From: Bacteroidales bacterium
GTDB taxonomy: Bacteria > Bacteroidota > Bacteroidia > Bacteroidales > UBA1715
Length of the DNA: 64,000 bases
Reading direction: 5' to 3'
Assembly: GCA_016714605.1 (NCBI GenBank)
Contig: JADKDL010000001.1
Span: 124,001 to 188,000 of the forward strand
In this document: in pieces, positions 63,198 to 64,000 of the stretch
Numbering within the stretch: the stretch's first letter is position 1
How the letters are laid out: each line of letters starts with the position of its first letter
Made by a program: the position numbers and the translations under genes
The notes under the pieces: model-generated
What the model was told of the DNA's origin: nothing
The model's database searches: none
Seen by the model: only the letters and a program-made list of their open reading frames with translations

Positions 63198-64000
63198 ATG
63201 AACTTAAATGCGTTAACCGCAATATCTCCGGTAGATGGCAGATATAGAAGTAAAACAGAAAATCTTGATGCCTATTTTTCTGAATATGCACTTATAAAAT
63301 ACAGAGTTTTGGTTGAAGTTGAGTATTTTATTGCACTTTGCAATTATAAAATACCTCAGTTAGCTTCGGTCGATAAAACAATTTTCAAATCGCTTAAAGA
63401 AATTTATCAAAATTTTTCACTTGAAGATGCTCAACGTATCAAAGATATTGAATCTATTACAAATCACGATGTTAAGGCAGTAGAGTATTTCCTGAAAGAA
63501 CAGTTTGATAAGCTTAATTTGTCAGAATATAAAGAGTTTATCCATTTCGGACTTACTTCGCAAGATATAAATAATACTGCAACTCCGTATTCGCTGAAAT
63601 TAGCATGCGATGAATTTATTCTACCTCTTTTACAAGGACTTATAGACAAACTTCTGGTTGTATCAGAAACATGGAAAGACATACCAATGTTGGCACATAC
63701 TCACGGTCAGCCGGCTTCTCCTACCCGACTTGGCAAAGAGATATATGTTTTTGTTGAGCGACTTTCTATTCAACTGGGGCAATTAAAATTTATTCCCTTT
63801 TCTGCCAAGTTTGGTGGTGCTACCGGAAATTTCAATGCTCACAAAGTAGCATATCCGGAATTGAATTGGATTGAGTTTGCAAATACATTCGTAAACTCGG
63901 TTTTGGGTTTAGATCGTTCGCAAACTACTACTCAAATTGAGCATTATGATAATTTGGCCGCTTTATTTGATTCTTTTAAACGCATAAACACCATTTTACT
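63198..64000 (+). CDS. purB: Adenylosuccinate lyase, N-terminal part (runs off the window)
   Basis: The frame from ATG 63198 stays open to the window end (267 codons). It reads MNLNALTAISPVDGRYRSKT at the start, then YFIALCNYKIPQL, TNHDVKAVEYFLKEQF, FIHFGLTSQDINNT, AHTHGQPASPTRLGKE and FGGATGNFNAHKVAYPE. These are PurB signatures, including the catalytic TSQD region and H in THGQPASPT. It makes AICAR from SAICAR and AMP from adenylosuccinate. The missing C-terminal part lies outside the window. Confidence 0.93.
   Translation, partial: MNLNALTAISPVDGRYRSKTENLDAYFSEYALIKYRVLVEVEYFIALCNYKIPQLASVDKTIFKSLKEIYQNFSLEDAQRIKDIESITNHDVKAVEYFLKEQFDKLNLSEYKEFIHFGLTSQDINNTATPYSLKLACDEFILPLLQGLIDKLLVVSETWKDIPMLAHTHGQPASPTRLGKEIYVFVERLSIQLGQLKFIPFSAKFGGATGNFNAHKVAYPELNWIEFANTFVNSVLGLDRSQTTTQIEHYDNLAALFDSFKRINTIL

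Overview
The window is AT-rich DNA from a member of the Bacteroidota, most likely class Bacteroidia. The evidence is a fused LpxC-FabZ protein followed directly by LpxA, many promoters of the Bacteroidota type (TAnnTTTG, one with TTTG 20 bases upstream), A-rich leaders with weak Shine-Dalgarno sequences, a class II ribonucleotide reductase, LytS/LytTR and LiaF-like signalling proteins, a multidomain secreted family 8 glycosidase, a vWA protein with an N-terminal CarboxypepD_reg-like domain, and a small protein ending in a TonB-plug-like motif. No rRNA, intact tRNA, CRISPR array or complete insertion sequence was seen.

Layout. 0.3-5.3 kb: a NamZ/DUF1343 cell-wall hydrolase and two paralogous O-antigen-type glycosyltransferases, separated by a MITE-like nested inverted repeat. 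5.5-7.6 kb: a small secreted protein, a RelE-type toxin whose antitoxin gene is frameshifted, and a GNAT acetyltransferase. 7.7-9.9 kb: lpxC/fabZ-lpxA (lipid A and fatty acid synthesis). 10.1-19.9 kb: a visibly less AT-rich minus-strand operon in the order hsdM - AlbA/Schlafen-type ATPase - 103-aa protein - hsdS - higB - higA - hsdR. This is a type I restriction-modification system with a toxin-antitoxin pair inserted between specificity and restriction genes, and is the main accessory (probably transferred) locus. 20.3-29 kb: nrdJ, rnhB, a CAP-domain protein, and an ECF sigma/anti-sigma pair translationally coupled to an acyl-ACP thioesterase. 29.3-33.1 kb: the GH8 enzyme and a frameshifted 4Fe-4S protein. 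33.4-38.2 kb: ppnP, a YhbP-like protein, an epimerase/dehydratase, an MBOAT acyltransferase, a decayed gene end related to the GH8 C terminus, and pgeF. 38.2-44.2 kb: an orphan polysaccharide-export permease, an AAA/PD-(D/E)XK protein, a small secreted protein and a LiaF-like/LytS/LytTR signalling operon. 44.4-44.7 kb: a 190-bp palindrome-rich REP/BIME-like element. 44.7-64 kb: hypothetical proteins, polA, a vWA protein, a radical SAM gene split by a frameshift, a GT4 glycosyltransferase, an RhlE-type helicase, a tRNA-like remnant with a strong terminator, a hybrid histidine kinase, a secreted protein and the start of purB with a structured leader.

The genome region is mostly housekeeping and envelope genes. 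The most distinctive points are the composite RM/toxin-antitoxin operon with its apparent HigA operator and a 12-bp tandem repeat in its ATPase gene; three genes broken by single-base shifts next to A/T runs (real decay, phase variation or sequencing error cannot be told apart here); a pseudogene sharing the GH8 C-terminal domain; and two repeat families. All functional calls are from reading motifs; no database search was run.
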